A stretch of 64,000 nt of DNA from Promicromonospora sp. MEB111 (GTDB taxonomy: Bacteria > Actinomycetota > Actinomycetes > Actinomycetales > Cellulomonadaceae): NCBI RefSeq assembly GCF_030209445.1, contig NZ_JARVSD010000007.1, forward strand, positions 62,001-126,000. The letters are read 5' to 3'. The notes beneath the pieces are model-generated. The model saw nothing but the letters and a program-made list of their open reading frames with translations, was not told the origin of the DNA and ran no database searches. Shown here piece after piece: positions 33,077 through 42,535 of this stretch (the stretch's first letter is position 1; each line of letters begins with the position of its first letter). Made by a program: the position numbers and the translations under genes.

Positions 33077-33692
33077 GGCGCACCACGGGCCCGCGGAGCG
33101 CGGCGTCCGCCCGGCCGATGGCGAACTCGTCGAGCACGCCGGTGCCGTGCAGGCGGTCGACGATCACCTTGGCGAGCAGGCCGCCCAGCACGAGACCCGA
33201 GACGAGCTGCATCCCCAGGCGCAGCGCCAGGATGTCCTGCCCGTACCAGCCGAACCGGAACGCGGACCACACGAAGACCAGGCCCGCGCCCAGCAGGCCC
33301 GACGCCGCGTACAGACCCCACCCGAACCGGCGGTAGCGGGTCAGCGCGAACGGGAGCTCGCTGCCGGCGCCCTGGATCGCCGCGGCCACCAGCAGGAGCG
33401 GCCCGACCGGGGAACCCAGGAACACCACCTCGACGACGGACGCGATCACCTCGGCGATGATGCCCACGAACGGCTTGCGGATGATCGCGACCGCGATCGG
33501 CGCCACCAGGAGCCAGCCGCCCAGCAGCAGGTGCTGGGCCAGGTCGCCGGCCGGTCCCATCGCCACGGCGAGCCCGTTCCACGCCTGCACGAGCGCCCAG
33601 TACAGGAATCCGAACACCACGCCGAGCATCACCATGAGCACGATGTCGCGCAGCGGCAGCCGCGCCCGGCGGCGCGTCGTCGGCTCACTCAT
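33066..33692 (-). CDS. ECF transporter S component, YkoE family
   Basis: The 208-residue membrane protein has about five to six helices and the YkoE pattern (FGFLYWALVQAWNGLAVAMG, KPFVGIIAEVIASVVEVVFL, IQGAGSELPFALTRYRRFGW). YkoE proteins bind thiamine or its hydroxymethylpyrimidine precursor. Overlaps with both neighbours (8 bases upstream, 11 downstream) show a tightly coupled operon. The upstream TPP riboswitch supports the substrate assignment. Confidence 0.92.
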   Translation of the reverse strand: MSEPTTRRRARLPLRDIVLMVMLGVVFGFLYWALVQAWNGLAVAMGPAGDLAQHLLLGGWLLVAPIAVAIIRKPFVGIIAEVIASVVEVVFLGSPVGPLLLVAAAIQGAGSELPFALTRYRRFGWGLYAASGLLGAGLVFVWSAFRFGWYGQDILALRLGMQLVSGLVLGGLLAKVIVDRLHGTGVLDEFAIGRADAALRGPVVRRER

Positions 33693-34347
33693 CGTTGCCG
33701 GCCGCGCTATGGCTCGGGCTGTTCACCGAGAGGGTGAGGTGGCTGGTGACGTGCTGCACCGTGCGTCCCGCGAGGACCCAGCCGGCGAAGGCACTGGCGA
33801 GCACCCGTCCGGCGTCGCCCTCCAGGCGGGTGACGAAGTGCTGCGAGCCGCGGAACGTCCCGTTGTCCTTGGCCAGCTCGATCGCGGCGTAGATGTCGCG
33901 CATGTGGTCCGGTGTCACGTCCGCGCGGACGTCGTCGGCCAGCGGGTACAGCGCCCACTCGGCCGAGACGAACCGGCCGGTGTCGCGCCCCTGGGGCACC
34001 TCGGTGACCCGCGGGCCGGCCCCGCCGGGCAGCTCGCACACCACCTCGCCCGGGCAGCCCCGGGACAGGTGCACGGTGATCGCCGCGTGCCTGCCCGACG
34101 CCGCGATCCCGGCCGTCAGGTCGGTCACGTACCGCAGCAGGTCGGCCTCGGCGCCGCCCACGTAGGTGCTCACGTCGCCGGTCTCGACGACCAGCCCTGT
34201 GGTGTCGGCCTGCCGCAGCGCGCCCAGGATCACGTCGACGTAGTCGTCCGACATCACCGCGGCGGTGATCCGCGCGCCGACGCCGAAGCGCATCGGGTCG
34301 CCGCGCAGCTCTGCGGTCTCGTCGGTCACGGTGGCGTGGTCCGCCAT
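33685..34347 (-). CDS. YkoF-family thiamine/HMP-binding protein
   Basis: The 220-residue protein has two repeated ferredoxin-like halves, each starting with a GARITAAVMSDDYVDVILGAL- or ISAEWALYPLADDV-type strand-helix unit, as in YkoF. The known B. subtilis protein binds thiamine. The start at 34347 follows GGGAGG. It is the first gene after the TPP riboswitch in the order ykoF-E-D-C. Confidence 0.88.
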   Translation of the reverse strand: MADHATVTDETAELRGDPMRFGVGARITAAVMSDDYVDVILGALRQADTTGLVVETGDVSTYVGGAEADLLRYVTDLTAGIAASGRHAAITVHLSRGCPGEVVCELPGGAGPRVTEVPQGRDTGRFVSAEWALYPLADDVRADVTPDHMRDIYAAIELAKDNGTFRGSQHFVTRLEGDAGRVLASAFAGWVLAGRTVQHVTSHLTLSVNSPSHSAAGNDE

Positions 34348-34414
34348 GAGGTCCTCCCCTGTCCGTCGGATGTCCGTCGGGCACAGGAGGACGGGACCGG
34401 TACGGCCACGTCCT

Positions 34415-34505
34415 GAGGTCGCTCCCTGCGCCGGCATGATCCGGATCAGGTTCAACGGTCGGAGTTCGATTACTCCCTCTCAGCCCGGCATACCGGACTC
34501 CCGTG
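34415..34505 (-). promoter_or_regulatory. TPP riboswitch (thi-box)
   Basis: On the minus strand the conserved elements are present in order: a GGG(G)TGCC-like P1/P2 region, GGGCTGAGAGGGAG, then GAACCTGATCCGG.TCATGCCGGCG and AGGGAG closing the helix. CTGAGA and ACCTGAT are diagnostic. It ends about 70 bases before the ykoF-like ATG and should repress the transporter operon when thiamine pyrophosphate is abundant. Confidence 0.95.
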
Positions 34506-34660
34506 CTCGGCGCTCACCGTAACAGCACCCGTCACACCACCTGGACATTCCGGCTGAGCACCTGGACGCTTCGGCTGTTTTGCCCGTTTATCACCCCTGT
34601 TCGTGCTAGGTTCCCGGACGCCTGGTTTGAGCTCGCTCGATGACGAACGGAGCACCTGCC

Positions 34661-37018
34661 ATGACCTTCGAATCAAGTCGCCGTGACTTCCTGCGCCTGA
34701 CGGGCGCCGCCGGCGCGGGCCTCGCGCTCGGCGGGGTCCCCTTCGCCGCGCACGCCACGCCCGTGCGCCCGGAGTCCGACCCGGCAGTGCCTCCGTCGGC
34801 GGCCACGACGCTGTGGTACCCGGAGCCGGCCGCGGAGGACCGGATCATCGAGGAGGGCCTGCCGATCGGCAACGGCCGGCTCGGGGGCCTGGTCACCGGC
34901 GGCCCCGGCGACGACGCGCTCTACCTGACCGACGGCTCGTTCTGGACCGGCGGACGCAACGACGTCCTGCTCGACGACGGGCAGCTGCCGTACGGTCGTG
35001 ACGACTTCGGCAGCTTCGGGCTCCTCGCGAAGGTGCGCGTCGCGGTCCCCGCGCACAGCGGTGACGCGGTCGGCGACTACCGGCGCGAGCTCGACCTCGC
35101 CAACGGGGTCGTGTCCGCCACCTATCGCCACGGCGGCCGGCGCTTCCGTCGCGAGGCCTACGCCAGCCATCCCGACGACGTCGTGGTGATCCGGCTGACC
35201 GGCGGACCCCTGACCGGCACCATCGCGCTGGACGGTACCCACGGGGAGACGACGTCCGCCGCCGGGCGGCACCTGTCCTTCGCGGGGGCGCTCGGCAACG
35301 GGCTGCGCCACGCGGCGGCGGTGACTGCGGTGAGCACCACCGGACGGGTGGCTGCCGACGGCGGCGTGCTGTCGTTCGAGGACTGCACGGACCTGCTGAT
35401 CGTGGTGTGCGCGGGCACCGACTACGTGCCGGACGCCGCCCGCGACTTCCGCGACCCGTCGGCCGACCCGCTCGCGCTGGCCGTCGAGAAGGTCACCGCC
35501 GGCGCCCGTGTTGCCGGGCACCGGCTGCGGGCCACGCACGTCGCCGACTACCGGCGTCTGTACGGGCGCATGTCGATCGACCTGGGCGACTCCACCACGG
35601 CCCAGCGGGAGCTGGACTCGTGGTCCCGGCTGACCGCCCGGCACGCCGACCCCGACGTACCCGACCCGGAGCTCGAGGCCGCGTACGTGCAGTACGGGCG
35701 CTACCTGACCATCACCGGCTCGCGCGACCGGCTGCCCATGAACCTGCAGGGCGTGTGGGTCCACAACAACACACCGGACTGGTACGCGGACTACCACACC
35801 GACATCAACATCCAGATGAACTACTGGCTCGCCGATCCCGCCGGGCTCGGCGAGTGCGCGGTCCCTCTCGCCGACTACTGCGTCGCACAGCTCCCGGTCT
35901 GGACCGACGTGACCGGCCGGCTCTACAACGACCCGCGCAACCGGTTCCGGAACTCCAGCGGCGAGATCGCGGGCTGGGCCATCGCCTTCTCCACGAACAT
36001 CTACGGCGGCAGCGGCTGGGCGTGGCACCCGGCCGGCAACGCCTGGCTGTGCAGCACGCTGTGGCGCCACTACGAGTACAGCCAGGACCAGGCCTACCTC
36101 GAGAAGATCTACCCGGTGCTGCGGGGTGCGGCCGAGTTCTGGCGGGCACGGCTGGTCACCGTCACCGTGACGGGCCCGAGCGGCGCCCCGCGCGAGGTGC
36201 TCGTCGACGACACGGCCTGGTCGCCCGAGCACGGCCCCGACGCTCGCGGCACCACCTACGGCCAGGAGCTGGCCTGGGACCTGTTCCAGCAGGTGCAGGT
36301 CGCAGCGCGCCGCCTGGGGCGGGACGCCGCCCTCGCCGCCGAGCTCGCGGACCTCCAGGCCCGGCTCCACCTGCCCGAGGTCAGCCCGGAGACAGGCTGG
36401 CTCCAGGAGTGGATGAGCCCCGCGAACCTGGGCGAGGTCACCCACCGGCACCTCTCGCCGCTGGTCGGTTTCTACCCGGGCGACCGGATCGCCACGGACA
36501 CGAGCCCGGCCGACCTGATCGACGGCGTCCGGAACCTGCTCACGGCCCGGGGCACGGACAGCTACGGCTGGGCGTGCGCCTGGCGGTCGCTGTGCTGGTC
36601 CCGGCTCAAGGACGCCGACAAGGCGTACCAGCTCTACCTGACGGTGCTGCGCCCGTCGGTGGACAACGGCAACGGCACGGCCCCGAACTTCTTCGACATG
36701 TACAGCCAGGGCAGCTACACGATCTTCCAGATCGACGCCAACCTCGGGGGCGCGGCCGCCGCCCTGGAGATGGTCCTCTACTCCCGCCCCGGCGTCATCG
36801 AGCTGCTGCCCGCGCTGCCCGCGGCCTGGGCGGACCGCGGCAGCGTCACCGGCGTCGGCGCCCGCGGCGGGTTCGAGGTCGACGTCGCCTGGCGTCGGGG
36901 ACAGGTCACGCAGGCGACCATCCGCAGCGTCGGCGGGACCGAGACGGAGGTGCGCGCCGGGACCTGGCGGCGGCACGTCAGGCTGCGCCACGGGCAGTCG
37001 ATCACGGTCCGGCCCTGA
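34661..37018 (+). CDS. Tat-exported GH95 alpha-L-fucosidase
   Basis: The 785-residue protein begins with a twin-arginine signal (SSRRDFLRLTGAAGAGLALG). It then has the GH95 N-terminal domain (WYPEPAAEDRIIEEGLPIGNGRLGG) and the catalytic alpha/alpha barrel: the Asn pair in TDINIQMNYWLAD near residue 385, the general-acid Glu in AWSPEHGP near 525 and Asp in FQIDANLGGAAAALEM near 690. Members hydrolyse alpha-1,2-fucosides or related alpha-L-galactosides. The ATG at 34661 is used; an in-frame ATG lies seven codons upstream. It is monocistronic and divergent from the TPP-riboswitch operon. Confidence 0.92.
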   Translation: MTFESSRRDFLRLTGAAGAGLALGGVPFAAHATPVRPESDPAVPPSAATTLWYPEPAAEDRIIEEGLPIGNGRLGGLVTGGPGDDALYLTDGSFWTGGRNDVLLDDGQLPYGRDDFGSFGLLAKVRVAVPAHSGDAVGDYRRELDLANGVVSATYRHGGRRFRREAYASHPDDVVVIRLTGGPLTGTIALDGTHGETTSAAGRHLSFAGALGNGLRHAAAVTAVSTTGRVAADGGVLSFEDCTDLLIVVCAGTDYVPDAARDFRDPSADPLALAVEKVTAGARVAGHRLRATHVADYRRLYGRMSIDLGDSTTAQRELDSWSRLTARHADPDVPDPELEAAYVQYGRYLTITGSRDRLPMNLQGVWVHNNTPDWYADYHTDINIQMNYWLADPAGLGECAVPLADYCVAQLPVWTDVTGRLYNDPRNRFRNSSGEIAGWAIAFSTNIYGGSGWAWHPAGNAWLCSTLWRHYEYSQDQAYLEKIYPVLRGAAEFWRARLVTVTVTGPSGAPREVLVDDTAWSPEHGPDARGTTYGQELAWDLFQQVQVAARRLGRDAALAAELADLQARLHLPEVSPETGWLQEWMSPANLGEVTHRHLSPLVGFYPGDRIATDTSPADLIDGVRNLLTARGTDSYGWACAWRSLCWSRLKDADKAYQLYLTVLRPSVDNGNGTAPNFFDMYSQGSYTIFQIDANLGGAAAALEMVLYSRPGVIELLPALPAAWADRGSVTGVGARGGFEVDVAWRRGQVTQATIRSVGGTETEVRAGTWRRHVRLRHGQSITVRP

Positions 37019-37079
37019 CGGCGGGCCCGTAGGCTCGGGACGATCCACCGCTGTTCCGCCGTCCCCGAGGAGCTGTCCG

Positions 37080-37751
37080 ATGCGCCCCGTCCTGCATGCC
37101 GCAGCCGTCCTGTTCGACAACGACGGCGTGCTGGTGGACTCCAAGGCCGCGGGCGAGGCGGCCTGGCGCACGTGGGCGGTTCGTCACCGGCTCGACCCTC
37201 GTGCGGTGCTGGCCGACGTGCACGGGCGCAGGTCTCGGGAGACCGTGGCCCGGTTCCTGCCCGACGACGAGGTCGATCCTGCGACGGCCGAGATCGATGC
37301 CCTGGAGCTCGAGACCGCTGACCGGACCGTGGCGATCAAGGGCGCGACCGAGTTCGTCGCCTCCGTCCCGGGACACCTGCGTGCGGTCGTCACGTCGGCG
37401 TCCCGGGACCTGGCGGTCGCCCGCCTGTCCGCGGCCGGCATCCCGCTGCCCGACGTGCTCGTGGCGGCCGAGGACGTCGCCGCGGGCAAACCCGCGCCCG
37501 ACCCCTATCTTCGTGCGGCACGGCTGCTCGGGATGTCCCCCGCGGAGTGCGTCGTGCTCGAGGACAGCGCCAACGGCATCCGCTCGGCGCGGGCGGCGGG
37601 CGTCGGTGCCGTTCTCGGCATCGGCGACCCGACCGTCGAGCTGGGAGCCGACGTCGTCGTCCCCGATCTCACCGCGGTGCGCTGGACCCGCGACGGAATC
37701 GTCCCCGCCGAGGGTCACGAGGTCGAACCGGTCCGCCGCCCTGGCCGGTAG
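37080..37751 (+). CDS. HAD-family sugar-phosphatase-like hydrolase
   Basis: The 223-residue HAD-IA protein has motif I (VLFDNDGVLVDSKAAG, nucleophile Asp), motif II (AVVTSASRDLAVARL), the motif III lysine in AAGKPAPDPYLRAARLLG and motif IV (CVVLEDSANGIRSARAAG). These features resemble 2-deoxyglucose-6-phosphate or glycerol-phosphate phosphatases. It follows the fucosidase gene by 61 bases and its 3' end overlaps the convergent SDR gene. Confidence 0.9.
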   Translation: MRPVLHAAAVLFDNDGVLVDSKAAGEAAWRTWAVRHRLDPRAVLADVHGRRSRETVARFLPDDEVDPATAEIDALELETADRTVAIKGATEFVASVPGHLRAVVTSASRDLAVARLSAAGIPLPDVLVAAEDVAAGKPAPDPYLRAARLLGMSPAECVVLEDSANGIRSARAAGVGAVLGIGDPTVELGADVVVPDLTAVRWTRDGIVPAEGHEVEPVRRPGR

Positions 37752-38566
37752 GACGCGAACCGCGGCAGCCGCTCCAGGTACAGCTCCGCGAGCCGCCTGC
37801 GGTTGCGGGGATCGCGCGACGCCGCGCTCGTCGGGACCACCCGGTCACCCTCCAGGTAGGAGCCGGAGGGGACGTCGGCGGCCGCCGCGAAGAGCACGCG
37901 CTCCGCGCCCACCGTCGGCGGCCCCCCGATCGGCCCCGCCATGGCCGCGCTGAGCGGCGTCTCGTTCAGGCCCGGGCACAGCGCGACGACCGTGACGGGC
38001 TCGGAGCCGAACTCCTTGGCCAGGAGCGAGGACCAGGTCACCATCGCCAGCTTCGCCCGCGAGTACGCGGTGACCGGGGTGTACCCGGCCACCAGGTCGG
38101 GGTCGGCGAGGTCGAGATCGGCGACACGGTGGGCCGACGACCCGACGTTGACGATGCGCGCGCCCTCGGCGAGGGAGGGGGCCAGCAGACGGGTGAACAG
38201 GGCGGGCGCGAGGGCGTTGACCTGCAGCGTCCGCTCGAACCCGTCCGCCGTGACCAGCCGCTCGGGAGCGCCGGGCACACCGGCGTCGTTGATCAGCAGG
38301 TCCACGGTCGACACCGCCTCGCGGACGGCGCGAGCGGCCTCGGCCACGGCCGTGAGGCTCGTGAAGTCGACCGACAGGTACCGGACGTGCGCGCTGCCGG
38401 ACGCGCGGATCCCCGCCAGCACCCCGGCGACCTCGTCCTCCGGCTCCGGCCCCTGCACGATCAGCTCGTCGGCCCGGCCGGCGAGCCGCCGCGCCGTCGC
38501 CTCACCGATCCCGCTCGTGGCGCCCGTGAGGACGACCGTGCCCCAGTGCGCCTCCCGCGCCCTCAT
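37715..38566 (-). CDS. Short-chain dehydrogenase/reductase
   Basis: The 283-residue protein has the cofactor motif TGATSGIGEATARRL, the NAG-like motif as LLINDAGVPG, catalytic Ser in VNVGSSAHRV and YSRAK for Tyr-Lys. The arrangement resembles retinol-dehydrogenase/oxidoreductase-type SDRs. Its ATG overlaps the stop of the upstream alpha/beta hydrolase gene (ATGA), so the two are co-translated. Confidence 0.9.
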   Translation of the reverse strand: MRAREAHWGTVVLTGATSGIGEATARRLAGRADELIVQGPEPEDEVAGVLAGIRASGSAHVRYLSVDFTSLTAVAEAARAVREAVSTVDLLINDAGVPGAPERLVTADGFERTLQVNALAPALFTRLLAPSLAEGARIVNVGSSAHRVADLDLADPDLVAGYTPVTAYSRAKLAMVTWSSLLAKEFGSEPVTVVALCPGLNETPLSAAMAGPIGGPPTVGAERVLFAAAADVPSGSYLEGDRVVPTSAASRDPRNRRRLAELYLERLPRFASYRPGRRTGSTS

Positions 38567-39540
38567 GAGGCGTTCCTCGTTCCCAGCACCCGGCCGAGCC
38601 ACTCGGTCCGTGTCCGCCGCGCTGCCGCCGAGACCCGCGCCCCGGGCACGAGCGCGTCGAAGCCGTGGAAGCCGCCGGCCCACACGTGCAGCTCCGCGTG
38701 GCCTCCGGCCGCCCAGATGCGGCTCGCGTAGCTGACGTCCTCGTCCCGGAACACCTCGGCCGAGCCGACGTCGACGTAGGTGGGCGGCAGGCCGGACAGG
38801 TCGTCGGCGCGGGCCGGCGACACGTACTGCGACACCTCGGTCGCGTGCCCCTCGCCCAGCACGGCCTGCCAGCCGAACGCGTTCATCGCCCGGCTCCACG
38901 TGGCGGGGCCGGCGGCGAACTGGTGGCTCGAGCCGGAGTCGTTGCGATGGTCGAGCATGGGGCAGACCAGCACCTGCGCGGCGACGGCGGGCGTCCCGCG
39001 ATCCCGCGCGAGCAGGGCGAGCCCGGCGGCGAGGCCGCCTCCCGCGCTGGTCCCCGCCACGACGAGCCGGGCCGGGTCCACACCCAGGTCGGCGGCATGC
39101 TCGGCGACCCAGGTCAGCCCCCGGTAGCAGTCCTCTACCAGGGTCGTGCCGGTCGCCTCCGGCGCCAGCCGGTAGTCCACGGTCACCACCACGACACCGA
39201 GCTGGTCGAGCCACTCCAGCGGGATGTCGATGTTCGAGAACCGGTCCCCCATCACCATCCCGCCGCCGTGCACCCAGAAGACGCAGGGCACGGGGGTCGA
39301 GCGGTCCAGGCCCGGTGGGCTCAGGACGGTGAGCGGGACCGGCGTCCCGTCCGGCGCGGTGACGCCGACGTCGCGCCGGCCGACGGTCCGCCCGGCGGTG
39401 AGCAGGCTCTCGACGCTCTCCGCCGTGGGCGCGGCGAGGTCGCGCACCTGCGGCAGCGTGCCGGTGGTCAGGGTCGCGGCGGGCAGGAGGTCGAGCAGCG
39501 GACGCAGCTCGGGATCGATCTCGGGGCGGGTGGTCGTCAT
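38563..39540 (-). CDS. Alpha/beta hydrolase, hormone-sensitive-lipase family
   Basis: The 325-residue esterase has the oxyanion motif HGGGMVMG, the nucleophile elbow GTSAGGGLA, catalytic Asp in the PTYVDVGSAEVFRDED block and His in GGFHGFDAL. The family hydrolyses short acyl esters. It forms an operon with the SDR gene and possibly the ABM gene 66 bases upstream. The divergent AraC-type gene is the likely regulator. Confidence 0.92.
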   Translation of the reverse strand: MTTTRPEIDPELRPLLDLLPAATLTTGTLPQVRDLAAPTAESVESLLTAGRTVGRRDVGVTAPDGTPVPLTVLSPPGLDRSTPVPCVFWVHGGGMVMGDRFSNIDIPLEWLDQLGVVVVTVDYRLAPEATGTTLVEDCYRGLTWVAEHAADLGVDPARLVVAGTSAGGGLAAGLALLARDRGTPAVAAQVLVCPMLDHRNDSGSSHQFAAGPATWSRAMNAFGWQAVLGEGHATEVSQYVSPARADDLSGLPPTYVDVGSAEVFRDEDVSYASRIWAAGGHAELHVWAGGFHGFDALVPGARVSAAARRTRTEWLGRVLGTRNAS

Positions 39541-39606
39541 GGCATGTTCCTCTCGGTAAGGGTTCGGATCGTCGGCGGGCTCGACCGCTTCGGCGGGGCG
39601 TGCGGC

Positions 39607-39912
39607 TCAGAGCTCGGCCTTGCCGCCGACGGGCACCTGGTCGGTGTACTCGGACTCCCCCGCCAGCAGCTGCTGCAGCTCGGCGACGAGGGCCTGCGCC
39701 TCGGCGCTCGCGAAGAACGCGGCGTGGGCCTCCTCGGAGGTCCAGCCCTCGGTGACGTGCACGACGTCGGCGTTGCCCGCCGAGCGGCTGATCAGAAAGA
39801 CGGGGCAGTCGTCGCGGGACAGCGACGGGGCGTGCAGCAGCATCTCGACCAGGGCGTCGCCCTTGCCGGGCTGCGCGGTCATGGTGGCCTGGAATCCGTG
39901 GCGGACGGTCAT
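39607..39912 (-). CDS. Antibiotic biosynthesis monooxygenase (ABM) domain protein
   Basis: The 101-residue single ferredoxin-like domain (HGFQATMTAQPGKGDALVEM, VHVTEGWTSEEAHAAFFAS) matches small ABM/quinol-monooxygenase-like proteins. The start at 39912 follows GAAGGAGA at good spacing. It leads the ABM-esterase-SDR cluster, suggesting oxidation, ester cleavage and reduction of one substrate. That pathway is inferred. Confidence 0.85.
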   Translation of the reverse strand: MTVRHGFQATMTAQPGKGDALVEMLLHAPSLSRDDCPVFLISRSAGNADVVHVTEGWTSEEAHAAFFASAEAQALVAELQQLLAGESEYTDQVPVGGKAEL

Positions 39913-40062
39913 GTGGGTCTCCTTCGGTGGGGGCTCCTGGGAGCCCGTGTGCTGTGTGTCCATCACACCGTGCAGGCCCTCCCCGCCGACAGACCGATCG
40001 TCCCGGCCACTTGCACGATCCTCTCGTTGTCGCGAGCATCGTGAATGTGCCATGATCGGGGC

Positions 40063-40980
40063 ATGAACGGTGTGGACCTCGAGGAGCTACGTGCTCTGCT
40101 CGCCCGGCACGCACGGCGGGACAGCAGCGCGACGGCGCTCGACGACGTCCTGGTCTCGGCGGTCCACAGCACCGCTCCGCCCGCGCCGTCCATGTCGGGT
40201 GTGGTCATGGCACTGATCGCCCAGGGCTCGAAGCGGATAGCGCTCGGCGACCGCGTGTACGAGTACGGTCCCGGGCAGTACCTGGTGGCGTCCGTCGACC
40301 TGCCGGTGACCGGGCTCTTCACGAGGGCTCGCCCCGACGAGCCGGCACTCGGCTTCGGGCTCGTCCTGCGACCGGCGCTGATCGCGGAGATCCTGCTGCA
40401 GGCCGCACCCGGCGACCTCCCTCCCACCAGCGCCGCGGCCCCGCCCGGCATGGTGGTCAGTGATGCCCCCGCGCCCCTCGTCGACGCCGTGGTGCGACTG
40501 CTGCGGCTCCTCGAGAACCCACGCGACGCCGCGGTCCTGGCACCGCTCGTCAAGCGCGAGATCCTCTGGCGGCTCATCACCGGGGAGCAGGGCGCCACCG
40601 TGCGCCAGCTCGGCCTTGCCGACAGCGGGCTCGCCCACGTCGCCCGGGCCGTCCGGTGGATCCGCGAGCACTACGCGCAGCCCTTCCGCGTCCAGGACGT
40701 GGCGGCGCTGTCAGGCATGAGCGTCTCGGCGTTCTACCGGAACTTCCAGGCCGTCACGGCGATGAGCCCCATCCAGTTCCAGAAGCAGATCCGGCTCCAG
40801 GAGGCACGGCTGCTGCTCGCCACGCGCCCCGGCGACGTGACGGGCGTGGGGCTGCGGGTCGGCTACGACAGCCCGTCACAGTTCAGCCGTGAGTACCGGC
40901 GCCAGTTCGGCCTGCCGCCCAGCCAGGACGCCGTCCTGCTGCGCGACACGTCGGCCGACCGCACTCCAGCCCTCGTGTAG
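40063..40980 (+). CDS. AraC-family transcriptional regulator
   Basis: The 305-residue protein has an AraC_N cupin-like domain (VVMALIAQGSKRIALGDRVY, YGPGQYLVASVDLPV) and a C-terminal double helix-turn-helix (HYAQPFRVQDVAALSGMSVS, FYRNFQAVTAMSPIQFQKQI, VGYDSPSQFSREYRRQFG). It is divergent from the ABM-esterase-SDR operon with 150 bases between, the usual layout for a local activator of such genes. The ATG at 40063 was chosen. Confidence 0.92.
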   Translation: MNGVDLEELRALLARHARRDSSATALDDVLVSAVHSTAPPAPSMSGVVMALIAQGSKRIALGDRVYEYGPGQYLVASVDLPVTGLFTRARPDEPALGFGLVLRPALIAEILLQAAPGDLPPTSAAAPPGMVVSDAPAPLVDAVVRLLRLLENPRDAAVLAPLVKREILWRLITGEQGATVRQLGLADSGLAHVARAVRWIREHYAQPFRVQDVAALSGMSVSAFYRNFQAVTAMSPIQFQKQIRLQEARLLLATRPGDVTGVGLRVGYDSPSQFSREYRRQFGLPPSQDAVLLRDTSADRTPALV

Positions 40981-41112
40981 GCGCCTGCCCTCGGCTGCGT
41001 CCGCGCAAACCACGGATCCTCCGTGCGCGCCACACCCAGGATCTTCCGAGGTGGCGCTACCGTACGGGTGCCTGCCTGGCAGACGTCGACGCCGACCTGA
41101 AACGGAGTTCCT

Positions 41113-42462
41113 GTGGCACGAGGTACCGGCATCCCCCGCCGCACCGGCGCACTGCTCGCCGCGACGGGGGTCGCGGCGGCTCTCCTGGCCGGGTGCGGGA
41201 CCTCCCCCACCACCGGCGCGGCGGCCGACCTGTCCCCGGACGCGGTCACCGCGGCCCTCGAGGAGGGCGGCGACCTGCTGGTCTGGGCCTGGGAGCCCAC
41301 GCTGGACCAGGTCGTCGAGAGCTTCGAGGCCGAGTACCCGAACGTGAACGTCGAGCTGGCGAACGTCGGTACCGGCAACGACCACTACGTGGTGCTGCAG
41401 AACGCGATCAGCGCGGGCTCGGGGGTGCCCGACGTCGCGCAGGTCGAGTACTACGCCCTGCCGCAGTTCTCCATCGCCGGGTCGCTCGCGGACCTCGCGC
41501 CGCTGGGCGCGAGCGGGCTCGACGGCACCTACTCCCCCGGGACCTGGGGATCGGTGACCGACGGCGACGCGGTGTACGGCCTGCCGATGGACTCCGGCCC
41601 GATGGCCCTGTTCTACAACGCGAAGACGTTCGAGGAGGCCGGCGTCGAGGTACCGGCGACGTGGGACGAGTTCGTCGAGGCCGCACGGAAGATCCGTGCG
41701 CACGACAGCGACACCCACCTCATCGCGGACGACGGCAACGCCGGGTTCGCGACGTCGATGATCTGGCAGGCGGGCGGGACGCCGTACACCGTCGACGGGA
41801 CCAAGGTGACCGTCGACCTCGCCGACGAGGGCTCGGCCCGGTTCGCCGGCATGTGGCAGCAGCTCCTGGACGACGACCTCGTGGCGAAGGTCCCGGAGTG
41901 GTCGGACGAGTGGTTCCAGCGGCTCGGCGACGGGACGATCGCCGCGCTGGTGACGGGCGCCTGGATGCCCGCGAACCTGGAGTCCGGCGCGCCCGGGGCC
42001 TCGGGCGACTGGCGCGTGGCGCCCATGCCGCAGTGGACGGCGGGCGCCACCGAGACCGCCGAGAACGGCGGCTCCGCGCTGTCGATCACCGAGGCCAGCA
42101 CCCAGAAGGCCCTGGCCTACGGGTTCCTCCGGTACGCGAACGCCGGCGACGGCGTGCAGGTTCGGCTCGACCACGGGAACTTCCCGGCCACGACGGCGGA
42201 CCTCACCAGCCCCGAGTTCCTCGCCAAGCAGCCGGAGTACTTCGGCGGGCAGAAGATCAACGAGGTGCTCTCGGCATCCGCCACCGGTGTGGTCCCCGGC
42301 TGGCAGTACCTGCCGTACCAGGTCTACGCGAACAGCGTGTTCCCCGATACCGTCGGCCAGGCCTACACCGGCTCGACGCCGCTGGCGGACGGCCTCGGCG
42401 CCTGGCAGGACTCGATCGTCAAGTACGGCAACGAGCAGGGCTTCACCGTCTCCGGCTCGTGA
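41113..42462 (+). CDS. Sugar ABC transporter substrate-binding lipoprotein, no permease nearby
   Basis: The 449-residue protein starts at GTG and has a lipoprotein signal with lipobox LLAGC at about residues 28-32. The mature part matches family-1 solute-binding proteins (LLVWAWEPTLDQVVESFEAE, YPNVNVELANVG, FYNAKTFEEAGVEVPATWDE, SDEWFQRLGDGTIAALVTGAW). No permease gene follows on the strand, so it must use a distant transporter or be orphaned. It is followed by a convergent small gene. Confidence 0.9.
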   Translation: MARGTGIPRRTGALLAATGVAAALLAGCGTSPTTGAAADLSPDAVTAALEEGGDLLVWAWEPTLDQVVESFEAEYPNVNVELANVGTGNDHYVVLQNAISAGSGVPDVAQVEYYALPQFSIAGSLADLAPLGASGLDGTYSPGTWGSVTDGDAVYGLPMDSGPMALFYNAKTFEEAGVEVPATWDEFVEAARKIRAHDSDTHLIADDGNAGFATSMIWQAGGTPYTVDGTKVTVDLADEGSARFAGMWQQLLDDDLVAKVPEWSDEWFQRLGDGTIAALVTGAWMPANLESGAPGASGDWRVAPMPQWTAGATETAENGGSALSITEASTQKALAYGFLRYANAGDGVQVRLDHGNFPATTADLTSPEFLAKQPEYFGGQKINEVLSASATGVVPGWQYLPYQVYANSVFPDTVGQAYTGSTPLADGLGAWQDSIVKYGNEQGFTVSGS

Positions 42463-42535
42463 GCAAGACAGCACCGGAGCCCCACGCCGAGCACCGAGAC
42501 CGACGTCGCGGCCGCCGACCAGGAACCAGGGACTT

